A DNA stretch of 64,000 bases from Amycolatopsis rubida (GTDB lineage Bacteria > Actinomycetota > Actinomycetes > Mycobacteriales > Pseudonocardiaceae). Positions 24,615-31,981 of this stretch are shown here, piece after piece. A program made the translations under genes and the position numbers. The notes beneath the pieces were generated by a model, which saw only the letters and a program-made list of their open reading frames with translations, made no database searches and was not told the DNA's origin. The stretch lies in the NCBI RefSeq assembly GCF_900115345.1, contig NZ_FOWC01000019.1, forward strand, positions 96,600 to 160,599, read 5' to 3'. Every line of letters starts with the position of its first letter. Position 1 is the first letter of the stretch.

Positions 24615-26348
24615 TCACCGGCTTTCGCGTTCGACGGCCGCAGCGATCCCGTCGACGGTACGAGCGGTGGCGATCGCGTAGAGGCCGATCTCCACACCGA
24701 AACGCCGCTGAACACGCGAGGCGAGGCGAGCCGCGTCCATCGACGTCCCGCCGAGCCGGAAGAAATTGTCGTCGCCCGCGACGTTCCGCGCACCGAGCAC
24801 TTCTCCGACCAGCTCGGCGACCCCGGCGGCGGTCGAAGGCGCCGGTTTCCCGGCAGGCTCGGGCCGGGCCGGGGCGTGCGTCCGCCATCGCGCCGGTCTC
24901 TCGAAGGCGAGTTCCGAGATCCGGGCCTCCGGTCTCGCGACAGCGTCCCGCAGCAGCGCGACCAGCAACTGTTCGACCAGCGGCAGCGACGCGGGCGCGA
25001 ACAGCACGTCGTCCAACTGGAGGCGGATCGGCAGCTCTCCGTGCCCGGAGTCGAAGACCTCAAGCCAGAGATCGGCTTCCGAGCGACCGGCCGAGGCACC
25101 CGGTTCCGGCTCGGGCAGGGCGGCCGGGGCCAGCCCGGGCAGCGGGGTCTTCGCGCGGGGAACGTTGTGCACGGAAAGCCCGAACTGCCGAAGCGGACTC
25201 GGCTCGCGGTTGCGCGCCGGGTCCAGCAGGGCGACGACTTCGGCGAACGGCAGCTTCGCGGCGTCGAACGCGTCGAGCGCCGAATCTCGTGCCGCGGCGA
25301 GCAGTTCCCGGAAAGTGGGATCCCCGGGGGCGCTGAGCCGCAGCACCAGGCATTCGGTCAGCAGGCCGACCGTCCGCTCGGTCTCGCTCCCGTGCCGTCC
25401 GGCCGAAACCGAGACCACGGCGAAGTCGGCGGCCCCGCTCCAGCGGCTGATCAGCGCGTGCAGCCCGGCCAGCAGCGTGCCGAACAGCGTGACCGCTTCC
25501 GCCGCGCCGAGCCGGCGCAGACCGGTGCTGAGTTCGTGGTCGAGCACGGATTCCCGGGAGTGGGAGCCGAGGTTGGGCAGTGCCCGCCGCGGCCGGTCGG
25601 AGGGCAGGTCGACCGGGCGGACTCCGCCCAGCCGGTCCCGGCAGCGCTCGCGCAGCGCGGACATCCTGGCCGGAGTGAGCCGCCGCCGTTGCCGCCGGCC
25701 GAGTTCCGCGGGCTGCCCGAGCGGGGGCTGCAGCCGGTGCGGCCTGCCCGCACAAGCGGAGCTGTAGGCCGAAGACAGTTCCTCGAGCAGCACCGCGATC
25801 GACCAGAGATCGGCCGAGAGATGGTGGACGCTCAGCAGGATCACGTGGTCTTCGGGCGCCAGCCGGAGCACACCGGCCCGGAACGGCGAACCGGATTCGA
25901 GGGCGAAGGGCCGGGCCCGCTCCTGCGCGACGACCGCGGCGAGCGGGGGAGCGCCGGGCCCGGCGAGGTCGAGGATCCGGATCCTCGCGGGCGTGTACGG
26001 ATCGACCACCTGGCCCGGGGCGCCGTCCCGCAACGGAAACCGGGTGCGGAGGCTTTCGTGGCGGCTCGCCGCCACGCCGACCGCGGCGTCCAGCGCCGGG
26101 ATGTTCAGCGGTCCGCGCACCCGCGCCACAACCGGTTCGTCGTCGGCGACGGACGCGGGGAACAGCCGGTCGACCAGCCACATGCGTTCCTGGTCGAACG
26201 ACAGCGGCAGGGGCCCGTCGCGGTCCGCCGTTTCGCGCGTTTCGCGGTCGGCCGGTCGCCGGGAGAACAGCCGCCGGGAGAACAGCCGCCGGAGAATATT
26301 CCGCTTTTCCCCGGGGCCGCCGCGCCGCCCGGCCGGAATCCGAACCAC
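24615..26348 (-). CDS. NRPS condensation - peptidyl carrier didomain protein
   Basis: 577 aa from a GTG at 26348; GGGAGG lies just upstream, slightly close. Residues about 45-470 are a condensation domain: LPLSFDQERMWLVDRL, ESLRTRF, then the active-site VHHLSADLWS, with both His and the Asp intact and the usual Gly replaced by Leu, VGLLTECLVLRL and LPFAEVVALL. Residues about 500-570 are a carrier domain with Ser in FRLGGTSMDAARL. There is no adenylation domain, so the PCP must be loaded in trans. The C domain would add a unit to, or release, the peptide. The N-terminus carries a duplicated RRLFS segment from a 15-bp repeat. Confidence 0.88.
   Translation of the reverse strand: MVRIPAGRRGGPGEKRNILRRLFSRRLFSRRPADRETRETADRDGPLPLSFDQERMWLVDRLFPASVADDEPVVARVRGPLNIPALDAAVGVAASRHESLRTRFPLRDGAPGQVVDPYTPARIRILDLAGPGAPPLAAVVAQERARPFALESGSPFRAGVLRLAPEDHVILLSVHHLSADLWSIAVLLEELSSAYSSACAGRPHRLQPPLGQPAELGRRQRRRLTPARMSALRERCRDRLGGVRPVDLPSDRPRRALPNLGSHSRESVLDHELSTGLRRLGAAEAVTLFGTLLAGLHALISRWSGAADFAVVSVSAGRHGSETERTVGLLTECLVLRLSAPGDPTFRELLAAARDSALDAFDAAKLPFAEVVALLDPARNREPSPLRQFGLSVHNVPRAKTPLPGLAPAALPEPEPGASAGRSEADLWLEVFDSGHGELPIRLQLDDVLFAPASLPLVEQLLVALLRDAVARPEARISELAFERPARWRTHAPARPEPAGKPAPSTAAGVAELVGEVLGARNVAGDDNFFRLGGTSMDAARLASRVQRRFGVEIGLYAIATARTVDGIAAAVERESR
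26257..26297 (-). repeat. 15-bp in-frame micro-repeat in the C-PCP N-terminus
   Basis: The unit CGCCGGGAGAACAGC occurs twice head to tail (26257-26271 and 26272-26286), followed by a partial third copy. Read on the minus strand it gives the duplicated RRLFS residues at about 20-30 of the C-PCP protein. It is a whole number of codons and sits outside the catalytic domain, so it is a likely length-variable site. Confidence 0.8.
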
Positions 26349-26570
26349 ATTTCCTCCCGGACGGAACGTCGGAGCGCGGCTTTTCCCGGCCGACGGCTAG
26401 GGGCGAAGTGTCGAGAGGCTGAAATTGCCGGTGGCCGTCTTTCAGCCTAGCTGTTCGCGGGCGTTACGCGAAGGGGCGAATCGGGCCGCGCGCATTCGCC
26501 AGTCCCGGCTCGGGCGGTAGGGTGGGCCGCGACGAAGAACGACGACCGCCTCGGGTTGGAGATGGCTGAA

Positions 26571-26948
26571 ATGGCTCTGTTGACCGCGATTCCGTGTCTT
26601 CCGGTCGCCGACATCAAGCAGGCCGCCGATTTCTACGCCGAGAAGTTCGGTTTCGCCGCCGGCTACGTGGGCGACGACTACGGCGTCGTGGAGCGCGACG
26701 GGGTGGAGATCCACTTCTGGCCGGCGAACCAGCCGGGCACGGCCGGCGCGGAACCGCATCTCGCGGGCTCCGGCTCGTGCCGCGTCCGGGTGTCGGACGT
26801 GAAGGCGCTTTACGAAGAGCTGCGCGTGCTCGACGTCGTGCACCCCAACGGGGCACTGGACGCCCATCCGTGGGGCCCGGAATTCACCGTGCTCGACCGG
26901 GACCACAACGCACTCACCTTCTACCAGGCCGCCGGAACCGAAAGCTGA
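26571..26948 (+). CDS. Stand-alone VOC protein of the bleomycin-resistance type
   Basis: 125 aa. ATG 26571 is preferred because GGAG at 26558-26561 then has nine-base spacing; an in-frame ATG at 26562 is too close. The protein is a single glyoxalase/bleomycin-resistance fold of standard length: AIPCLPVADIKQAADFYAEK, YGVVERDGVEIHFW, GSCRVRVSDVKALYEEL, and FTVLDRDHNALTFYQ. Bleomycin-binding proteins (BlmA, ShBle) are VOC dimers that trap the drug without a metal. Next to this cluster it is a strong candidate for producer immunity by sequestration, working with the BlmB-like acetyltransferase. The divergent C-PCP gene shares the roughly 220-bp upstream region. VOC proteins are common, so binding itself is inferred. 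Confidence 0.78.
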   Translation: MALLTAIPCLPVADIKQAADFYAEKFGFAAGYVGDDYGVVERDGVEIHFWPANQPGTAGAEPHLAGSGSCRVRVSDVKALYEELRVLDVVHPNGALDAHPWGPEFTVLDRDHNALTFYQAAGTES

Positions 26949-26986
26949 TCCGGACGGGCGCTCGCGTCCGGAATCCGGCGCCGCCT

Positions 26987-27784
26987 TCAGCGGCGCTTCG
27001 TCAGGCTGAGGCAGGCGACCGTGATCGGAGGGGGGAACGGCACCAGGCCCTGCCCGGTCGCCAGGCATCCCAGCCGGTACAGCAGCGGATGCCGCCACGG
27101 CAGCAGCCGCCGGTCGAGCTTGGCGGCGTAGGACGTGGTCAGCCGGTCCGGGAGGGCGAGGTCGGCGGCCACGTCCGCGCCGTCGTCGTCGGAGAACCCG
27201 GCCGCCAGCACCGAAAGGACCTGGACGGCCTCGTCGACCAGCGGCGGGTCCGGCGGCAGATCGGCGGTGAGGATCAGCCGCCCGCCGGGCCTGAGCACCC
27301 GGTGGAATTCGGCCACGATCTCCTCCTGCCGGTCCGTGTGCTCGAGCACGGAAACGCAGCAGACCACGTCGAAACTGCCGGATTCGTAGGGGAGTTCGTG
27401 CAGATCCGCGACGGTGAACCGGATCGGGCCGTCGACGGCGTCGAACACCGAGGCGAGCGAGGCGTCCTGGTCGCAGCACCACACGTCCGCGTCCGGCGCG
27501 GTCTCGGCGATGAGGAACGGAAGGAAGGTCACCCCGGAGCCCGCGTCGAGGACTCGGGCGGGCCGGTCGGGCATCCGGCTCACCACGAACGGGTATTCCC
27601 ATTGCCTGCTCCACTGGTGCAGCGGATCGGGAACCCATTTCCGGCGGTACGGCCGGAGCGCGGTCCAGTGCCGGGCGAGGAACCGGTCCGAGTACCGCTC
27701 GACGACGGCGAAAGCCTCCGACCGCAGCAGGCGCTCGTAGCCGGCGACGGCGGGGATCCCGGCGGGCAACGGCGGAATCAGCAC
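26987..27784 (-). CDS. Class I SAM-dependent methyltransferase
   Basis: 265 aa from GTG 27784, with GGAGGG upstream, overlapping the glycosyltransferase stop by 7 bp. The SAM-binding core is clear: VLDAGSGVTFLPFLI (motif I), CCDQDASLASV, FTVADLHELPYESGSFDVVCCVSVLEH (motifs II and III) and RVLRPGGRLILT. The N-terminal 80 residues (YSDRFLARHWTAL) are helical and not diagnostic. The substrate is unknown. Translational coupling to a sugar transferase suggests a sugar or glycolipid target. Whether the pair belongs to the glycopeptide cluster is unclear; the intergenic break and the nearby tRNA island border leave both options open. Confidence 0.85.
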   Translation of the reverse strand: MLIPPLPAGIPAVAGYERLLRSEAFAVVERYSDRFLARHWTALRPYRRKWVPDPLHQWSRQWEYPFVVSRMPDRPARVLDAGSGVTFLPFLIAETAPDADVWCCDQDASLASVFDAVDGPIRFTVADLHELPYESGSFDVVCCVSVLEHTDRQEEIVAEFHRVLRPGGRLILTADLPPDPPLVDEAVQVLSVLAAGFSDDDGADVAADLALPDRLTTSYAAKLDRRLLPWRHPLLYRLGCLATGQGLVPFPPPITVACLSLTKRR

Positions 27785-28548
27785 TTCTTGCCCTCCTTGC
27801 CGGAAAACCGGGCGCGCAGCGTCTGCGCGTGGCGGACCGTCCAGGCGGCGGCCCGGTTCATCACGCGCAGCCGCAGCGGCACGCCTCGCATGCCCTTGTG
27901 GTGGATGGCGTACATGTCCTCGTGCCCGGGCAGCGGTTTGCGGTCGCGGCCGACCTGGTACCGCGCGTCCCCTTCCAGCACGTGCCCGGGGACGACCAGC
28001 GCGGTGCCGTCGTCCCGGCAGCCGAGGCGGACGACGCAGTCCTCCAGCATCTCGGAGCCGGTGCTGCGGCTGACGTAGTACATCTGGGTCCAGTCGAGCA
28101 GCCTGCCGGGGCGCGGCGGCGGGCGCTCGCGGCGCCGCCGCATCGCGGCGAACACCTCCGGCCACAACGGATGCCCCGGCACGCTGCCCATGATGGCGTT
28201 GCCGATGCAGTTGCGGTCGCAGAAGATCAGCTGGTGGTCGCCGAGCAGCGTGTCCAGCGGCCGGACGAACTCGATGTCCATGTCCACGTAGAAGCCGCCG
28301 AACCGGTGCAGCAGGAAGTAGCGGATCGCGTCGCACCGCTGGATGCGGAACCGGTACGCGTCGAAGACCGGGAGGAACGCCGGGTAGTGCTCGCGCAGCA
28401 GGCCCCTGGCCGATCTTTCGGTCCAGAACCGGTGGCACCAGTCCGGGTGGCTGGCGAGCACTCCTTTCCGGTATTCCCGGTAGCTGCTCGGCGCTGCGGC
28501 CTCGTCGGGGAAATACAACTGGTGGATGATGCGCGGGATGGGTTTCAC
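27778..28548 (-). CDS. DXD-containing glycosyltransferase (Gly_transf_sug / OCH1-like)
   Basis: 256 aa; GTG 28548 is chosen because AGAGG precedes it by a suitable gap. The sequence is typical of sugar-binding DXD transferases: KPIPRIIHQLYFPDE at the start, HPDWCHRFWTE, RIQRCDAIRYFLLHRFGGFYVDMDIEFVRPLD with the metal-binding DMD, and GHPLWPEVFAAM, then a YAIHHK segment. This family adds mannose, galactose or similar sugars to lipids or glycans. It is followed by an overlapping methyltransferase. A role in decorating the cluster product or the cell envelope cannot be separated from sequence alone. Confidence 0.85.
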   Translation of the reverse strand: MKPIPRIIHQLYFPDEAAAPSSYREYRKGVLASHPDWCHRFWTERSARGLLREHYPAFLPVFDAYRFRIQRCDAIRYFLLHRFGGFYVDMDIEFVRPLDTLLGDHQLIFCDRNCIGNAIMGSVPGHPLWPEVFAAMRRRRERPPPRPGRLLDWTQMYYVSRSTGSEMLEDCVVRLGCRDDGTALVVPGHVLEGDARYQVGRDRKPLPGHEDMYAIHHKGMRGVPLRLRVMNRAAAWTVRHAQTLRARFSGKEGKKC

Positions 28549-28582
28549 CGACACCTCTTTCACCGATTCCGGGGATATGCCG

Positions 28583-28969
28583 ATGGTGCGAATCACCTTG
28601 ACCGTGGACGGGCTCGACGACCGGGACGGCCAGCTCGAATACGGCCTGCAGGACCGGGCCGGCGCGCTCGAGCCCGGCACCGCGCTCGCGGACGGCGCGG
28701 TGCGCTACACCACCGAGGTCGGCACCCGGCCCCGCCCCGACGGCACCGTGTCCTACTCCGGGGACCACGTCCACGGCCCGGCCCGGGAACGGTTCCTCTA
28801 CCTCAGCTTCCGGCCGCCGGGCGGAACCGAATGGACCCGGCGGCTCAAGGTGCCGCTGCCCGAAAGACTCGGCGAGTCGGTGGTCGAACTCGTCGGCCGG
28901 GTCACCGACCTGGGCACGACCCGGGGCCGGTTCCACGACGACGGCTGGACGCGGCGCGAGGGGGAGTGA
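28583..28969 (+). CDS. DUF5990-like small protein
   Basis: 128 aa. ATG 28583 is preferred since GGGGA is 7 bases upstream; another ATG two codons earlier is possible. The protein opens VRITLTVDGLDDRDGQLEYGLQ and has VSYSGDHVHGPARERFLYLSF, with a G..G..W pattern suggesting a small beta fold. It resembles the actinobacterial DUF5990 family, of unknown function. It is transcribed divergently from the DXD glycosyltransferase with 34 bp between starts. Confidence 0.7.
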   Translation: MVRITLTVDGLDDRDGQLEYGLQDRAGALEPGTALADGAVRYTTEVGTRPRPDGTVSYSGDHVHGPARERFLYLSFRPPGGTEWTRRLKVPLPERLGESVVELVGRVTDLGTTRGRFHDDGWTRREGE

Positions 28970-29296
28970 GCCGCCCGGACGGCAGCGCGCGCCGGGAAAA
29001 CCGCCCGGGGCCGCCTCAGAAGAGGCGCGTCCGCGCGTGATCCCGGACCGGCCCCACGGCCGCGAGAGGAAAACGCCTTCGGGAAACAGCTTGACGACCA
29101 GTTCGCGCACGAGCGGATTCCCACCCTCCGCGGGGCAGCGAGTGCGATGCGTGATCCCTCACGGTGCCGGATCTCCTCCGCGAAGGTCAACTCATCCGGC
29201 TCGAAGTGACCGAACGGCGCAACGCCCGCCGACCCGTATCGCGGCCGCCGCATCTCGACTGCGGTCCTCCGCGACGCGACGCATTGAGACGTCGTC
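28970..29296. other. Gene-poor border upstream of the integrase remnant
   Basis: No frame here shows a recognisable protein, and the frame of the integrase fragment is closed by a TGA at 29285-29287. The stretch looks like decayed sequence at an island edge. Confidence 0.5.
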
Positions 29297-29533
29297 GTGA
29301 CGAAGCTCGGCTCCGAGCACCCGCGCCACCACGATCTGCGGCACACGGGGCTGACCTGGATGGCTGATGCGCTCGTACCTCTTCACCACTTGCGGAAGAC
29401 CGCGGGCCACGGCTCGTTGTCGACGACGCAGAGATATCTCCACCCGAACCTGAGCGCGATCACCGGCGCCGGCGAGTTGCTCGCCCAGCACCTCAGGTCG
29501 CCGAAACGCGCGCATTTGTGCGCAGTAAGGTAA
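29297..29533 (+). pseudogene. Tyrosine integrase, C-terminal remnant
   Basis: Only the last 78 or so codons of a site-specific tyrosine recombinase remain. The catalytic box is readable: HDLRHTGLTW holds the second Arg, AGHGSLSTTQRYLHP the His and nucleophilic Tyr. Actinobacterial integrative elements (AICE type) have almost the same ending. The N-terminal and core-binding domains and the first catalytic Arg are absent, and an upstream in-frame TGA precludes a longer product, so it cannot be active. It lies about 365 bp from the 3' end of tRNA-Pro, the usual place for an integrase beside its attachment site. Confidence 0.85.
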
Positions 29534-29843
29534 TTCGGTGAAATCTGTCGGAGTATCCTGTCACAAATGCGTTGCGCTTTCGGCCGTGTGAGAGGAATGG
29601 TTGTCGAACGTCGTTTTTCGCCAAACGCGGACTTTCTTCAGTCCTCCTTCTGCGGTTGACCAATCCGCCGACGGCCTGATTCCTGCGGCCGGGCGTCATC
29701 GCGGGTTGGATCGCCATGTCCGGCAGCCGCTGATGCCGACTGTGCGGACGTCGGCGGTGTCAGGGCGGCAAGCGCGCCATGCTTGGTCAAGTTCCCGGGG
29801 GCCGAGTCTGGCGAGCCACTTGGCAAGATCAACACCGCAACGC
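29534..29843. other. Non-coding stretch between integrase remnant and tRNA terminator
   Basis: No gene recognised on either strand. GC is locally lower than in the flanking genes (for example AATTCGGTGAAATCTGTCGG near 29532), in keeping with a mobile-element remnant. I found no second copy of the tRNA 3' end here that could serve as an attachment repeat. Confidence 0.45.
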
Positions 29844-29886
29844 AAAAAAGCCGCCCGACCTGGGCTTTCACCCAAGCCAAGCGGCT
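29844..29886 (-). terminator. Intrinsic terminator of tRNA-Pro
   Basis: On the minus strand AGCCGCTTGGCTTGGGTG pairs with the following AAGCCCAG...GCGGCT arm, and six T residues follow. It starts 12 bp after the tRNA 3' end. A U-tract terminator of this form is rare among the other genes in this window. Confidence 0.85.
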
Positions 29887-29897
29887 CGTTCGTCCGG

Positions 29898-29971
<74 letters not shown>

Positions 29972-30202
29972 GACTCCGCACCCCCGAGGAACCCCTCGTG
30001 AAGTGCGATGTGACTACTCTAGCGGGTCCCCCAACCGGCCCTGCAACGAGGTCTCTTTTACCTCCTGACCTGCGCAAACACAGCAACCCGACACTCCCGC
30101 CGGGAAGCGGTGAAGACCCCGCCAAGATCAACGGCACGCGATCGCCGGCATACGAAACCAGCCCTGGTCCCACACCGGACCAGGGCTGGGCAGCGATTCC
30201 CG

Positions 30203-30973
30203 TCAGCGACCGGTGAACCGAGCCTTCCCCGGCCCCTCGGCCAGGAACGACTTCACCGCACCCCGCAAGTCCTCCGTGTTGTACAGCTCCGCCGCAATAG
30301 CCGTCACATGCGCGTTCGCCTCCGGCACTCCGCCATGCTCGAAGTGCGCCAAGATCCGCTTCGTCGCGGCGTGCGCCCGCGTCGGGCCGTCGGCGAGCTG
30401 GCGGGTGAATTCCCGGGCCGCCTCGTCGAAACCCTCGTCCGGCAGTACCCGGTTGACGACGTTCCACCGTTCCAGCGTGGCCGCGTCGAAAGGGGAGCCG
30501 GTGAAGACGAACTCCTTCGCGCGGGCCACTCCAGCCCGGGCGGCGAGGCGTTGGGTGCCGCCCATGGTGGGGGTCAGGCCGACGACCTTTTCGACCAGGC
30601 CGAACTTCGCGCCGGAGGAAGCCAGGAGAAGATCGCAGGCCATCGCGACCTCGAAAGCCCACGTCAGGCACAGGCCGTGCGCGGCGAACACCGTCGGGAA
30701 CGGCAGTGCGGCAAGGCGATCCGGGACGCTGAGCAGCTCGTCGAAGAGCACCTTGGCTTCGGCCGCGGAAGACTGTGCGTCGAAGAGTGCGACATCGACA
30801 CCGCCGCTCACGACGCGGCCCTCGGCACGGATCAGGAGGGCTCGGGCGGGGGTTTCCTCCAGCGAGCCGATCGCGTCGAGAAGCGCGTCCTGGAGCGGCT
30901 TCGTGTACAGGTTGAGAGGCGGCTCGTCGATGGTGAGCACGGCGAGCCCGCCGTCGCGTTCCAGCCTCGTCAT
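30203..30973 (-). CDS. Enoyl-CoA hydratase/isomerase family protein
   Basis: 256 aa; its start overlaps the PaaX-family stop by ATGA. It is a crotonase-fold protein: VLTIDEPPLNLYT at the N-terminus, the oxyanion-hole stretch RVVSGGVDVALF, AAHGLCLTWAFEVAMACDLLLAS and GLVEKVVGLTPTMGGTQRLA. The acidic residues of classic hydratases near the second box appear as TPTMGGTQ, so the exact reaction (hydration, isomerisation or ring opening) is uncertain. It probably handles an acyl-CoA in a pathway under the adjacent PaaX-type repressor. Confidence 0.88.
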   Translation of the reverse strand: MTRLERDGGLAVLTIDEPPLNLYTKPLQDALLDAIGSLEETPARALLIRAEGRVVSGGVDVALFDAQSSAAEAKVLFDELLSVPDRLAALPFPTVFAAHGLCLTWAFEVAMACDLLLASSGAKFGLVEKVVGLTPTMGGTQRLAARAGVARAKEFVFTGSPFDAATLERWNVVNRVLPDEGFDEAAREFTRQLADGPTRAHAATKRILAHFEHGGVPEANAHVTAIAAELYNTEDLRGAVKSFLAEGPGKARFTGR

Positions 30974-31860
30974 GCTTGGTCCTCGTTCGCGGTGAGGTGG
31001 TCCCAGTACGCCTGCGCGGCCGGCCGCCATTCCACGTGTTTGCGGTGGAACAGTTCGGCCGCCTTGGCTCCGCTCCAGCTCGCGGGCAGCAGCTCCGCGG
31101 GCAGTTGCGGGTCGAGGAACGGGAAACGCCGCCACTCGTGCACCAGCTCGGTCTGCGCGCGCAGGATCGCCTGCTCGTCCGACGGCGACACGCCGGTGAA
31201 CCGGTCGATGAAGTCCTCGTACCGGTCGGTCAGCTCGGACAGGTCCCACGACCGCGCGACCATGCTCTCCTGGTCGCCGATCGCGCCGTACTGCGCGGTG
31301 AAGGACATCGCCTGCGCTTCGAGGCCCAGTTCGGCGACGATCTTCTGCGCCTCGGGCTCGCGGCTCGGATCGGGGCTCACCCAGACGCCCGCGACCGGCG
31401 AACCGAAACCGGCCCAGGTGAGCCGGGTGCGGAGGCGGTGGCGCAGGTCGCGTTTCGCCTCCGGCACCGAGACGATCAGCATCAGCCAGCGGTTCTTCCA
31501 GGCGTGCGCGTCGCGGCCGAAGGCGTATATGCGCTCGGCGCCCTCGGTGAGCAGCCGCCGCCCCGGCGGGGTCAGCGACCACCGGACGCGGCGGCCGATG
31601 CGCTCCGACACCAGCCAGCCCTCGCCCGCGGACCGGGCCAGCGCCTGGCGCGCGGACTTCTCCTCGATGTCGAGCATGCCGAGGGATTCGACCAGCATCG
31701 ACGTCCACACCGGACGGTCGCGGGGCAGCACGTACTCGCCCAGCACGGTCATCAGCAGCGACCGCGCGCTCGCGTGGCTCACCTCGCGCCGTCTGCTGAC
31801 GGTCGGCCGGGGAGCCCGCTGCTTCCCCTGTCCGAACGGGACCGGGGCGGGTTCCGCCAT
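30970..31860 (-). CDS. PaaX-family transcriptional repressor
   Basis: 296 aa from ATG 31860. An N-terminal winged helix-turn-helix (residues about 30-110: ARSLLMTVLGEYV, MLDIEEKSARQALARSAGEGWL) is followed by the PaaX central and C-terminal domains (RLRTRLTWAGFGSPVAGVWVSP, WDLSELTDRYEDFIDRF). PaaX represses phenylacetate catabolism and responds to phenylacetyl-CoA. Here the only linked catabolic gene is the overlapping enoyl-CoA hydratase, so its ligand is likely an acyl-CoA but unknown. The 121-bp divergent region to the ABC-F gene should contain its promoter. Confidence 0.9.
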   Translation of the reverse strand: MAEPAPVPFGQGKQRAPRPTVSRRREVSHASARSLLMTVLGEYVLPRDRPVWTSMLVESLGMLDIEEKSARQALARSAGEGWLVSERIGRRVRWSLTPPGRRLLTEGAERIYAFGRDAHAWKNRWLMLIVSVPEAKRDLRHRLRTRLTWAGFGSPVAGVWVSPDPSREPEAQKIVAELGLEAQAMSFTAQYGAIGDQESMVARSWDLSELTDRYEDFIDRFTGVSPSDEQAILRAQTELVHEWRRFPFLDPQLPAELLPASWSGAKAAELFHRKHVEWRPAAQAYWDHLTANEDQA

Positions 31861-31981
31861 CGCTTTTCACCGACCTCACTGCTCAAGTTGGACCCGGCAA
31901 CCCGCCCAGAGTACCCACTCGGAGTGACTGAGCCGACACGCGGCACGCGGCGCGCGGGGTCCCCGTAAACTCGGCTCCGAT

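Noticed and set aside
29297..29533. Active integrase
   Set aside because: Only the C-terminal catalytic box is left and an in-frame stop lies just upstream.
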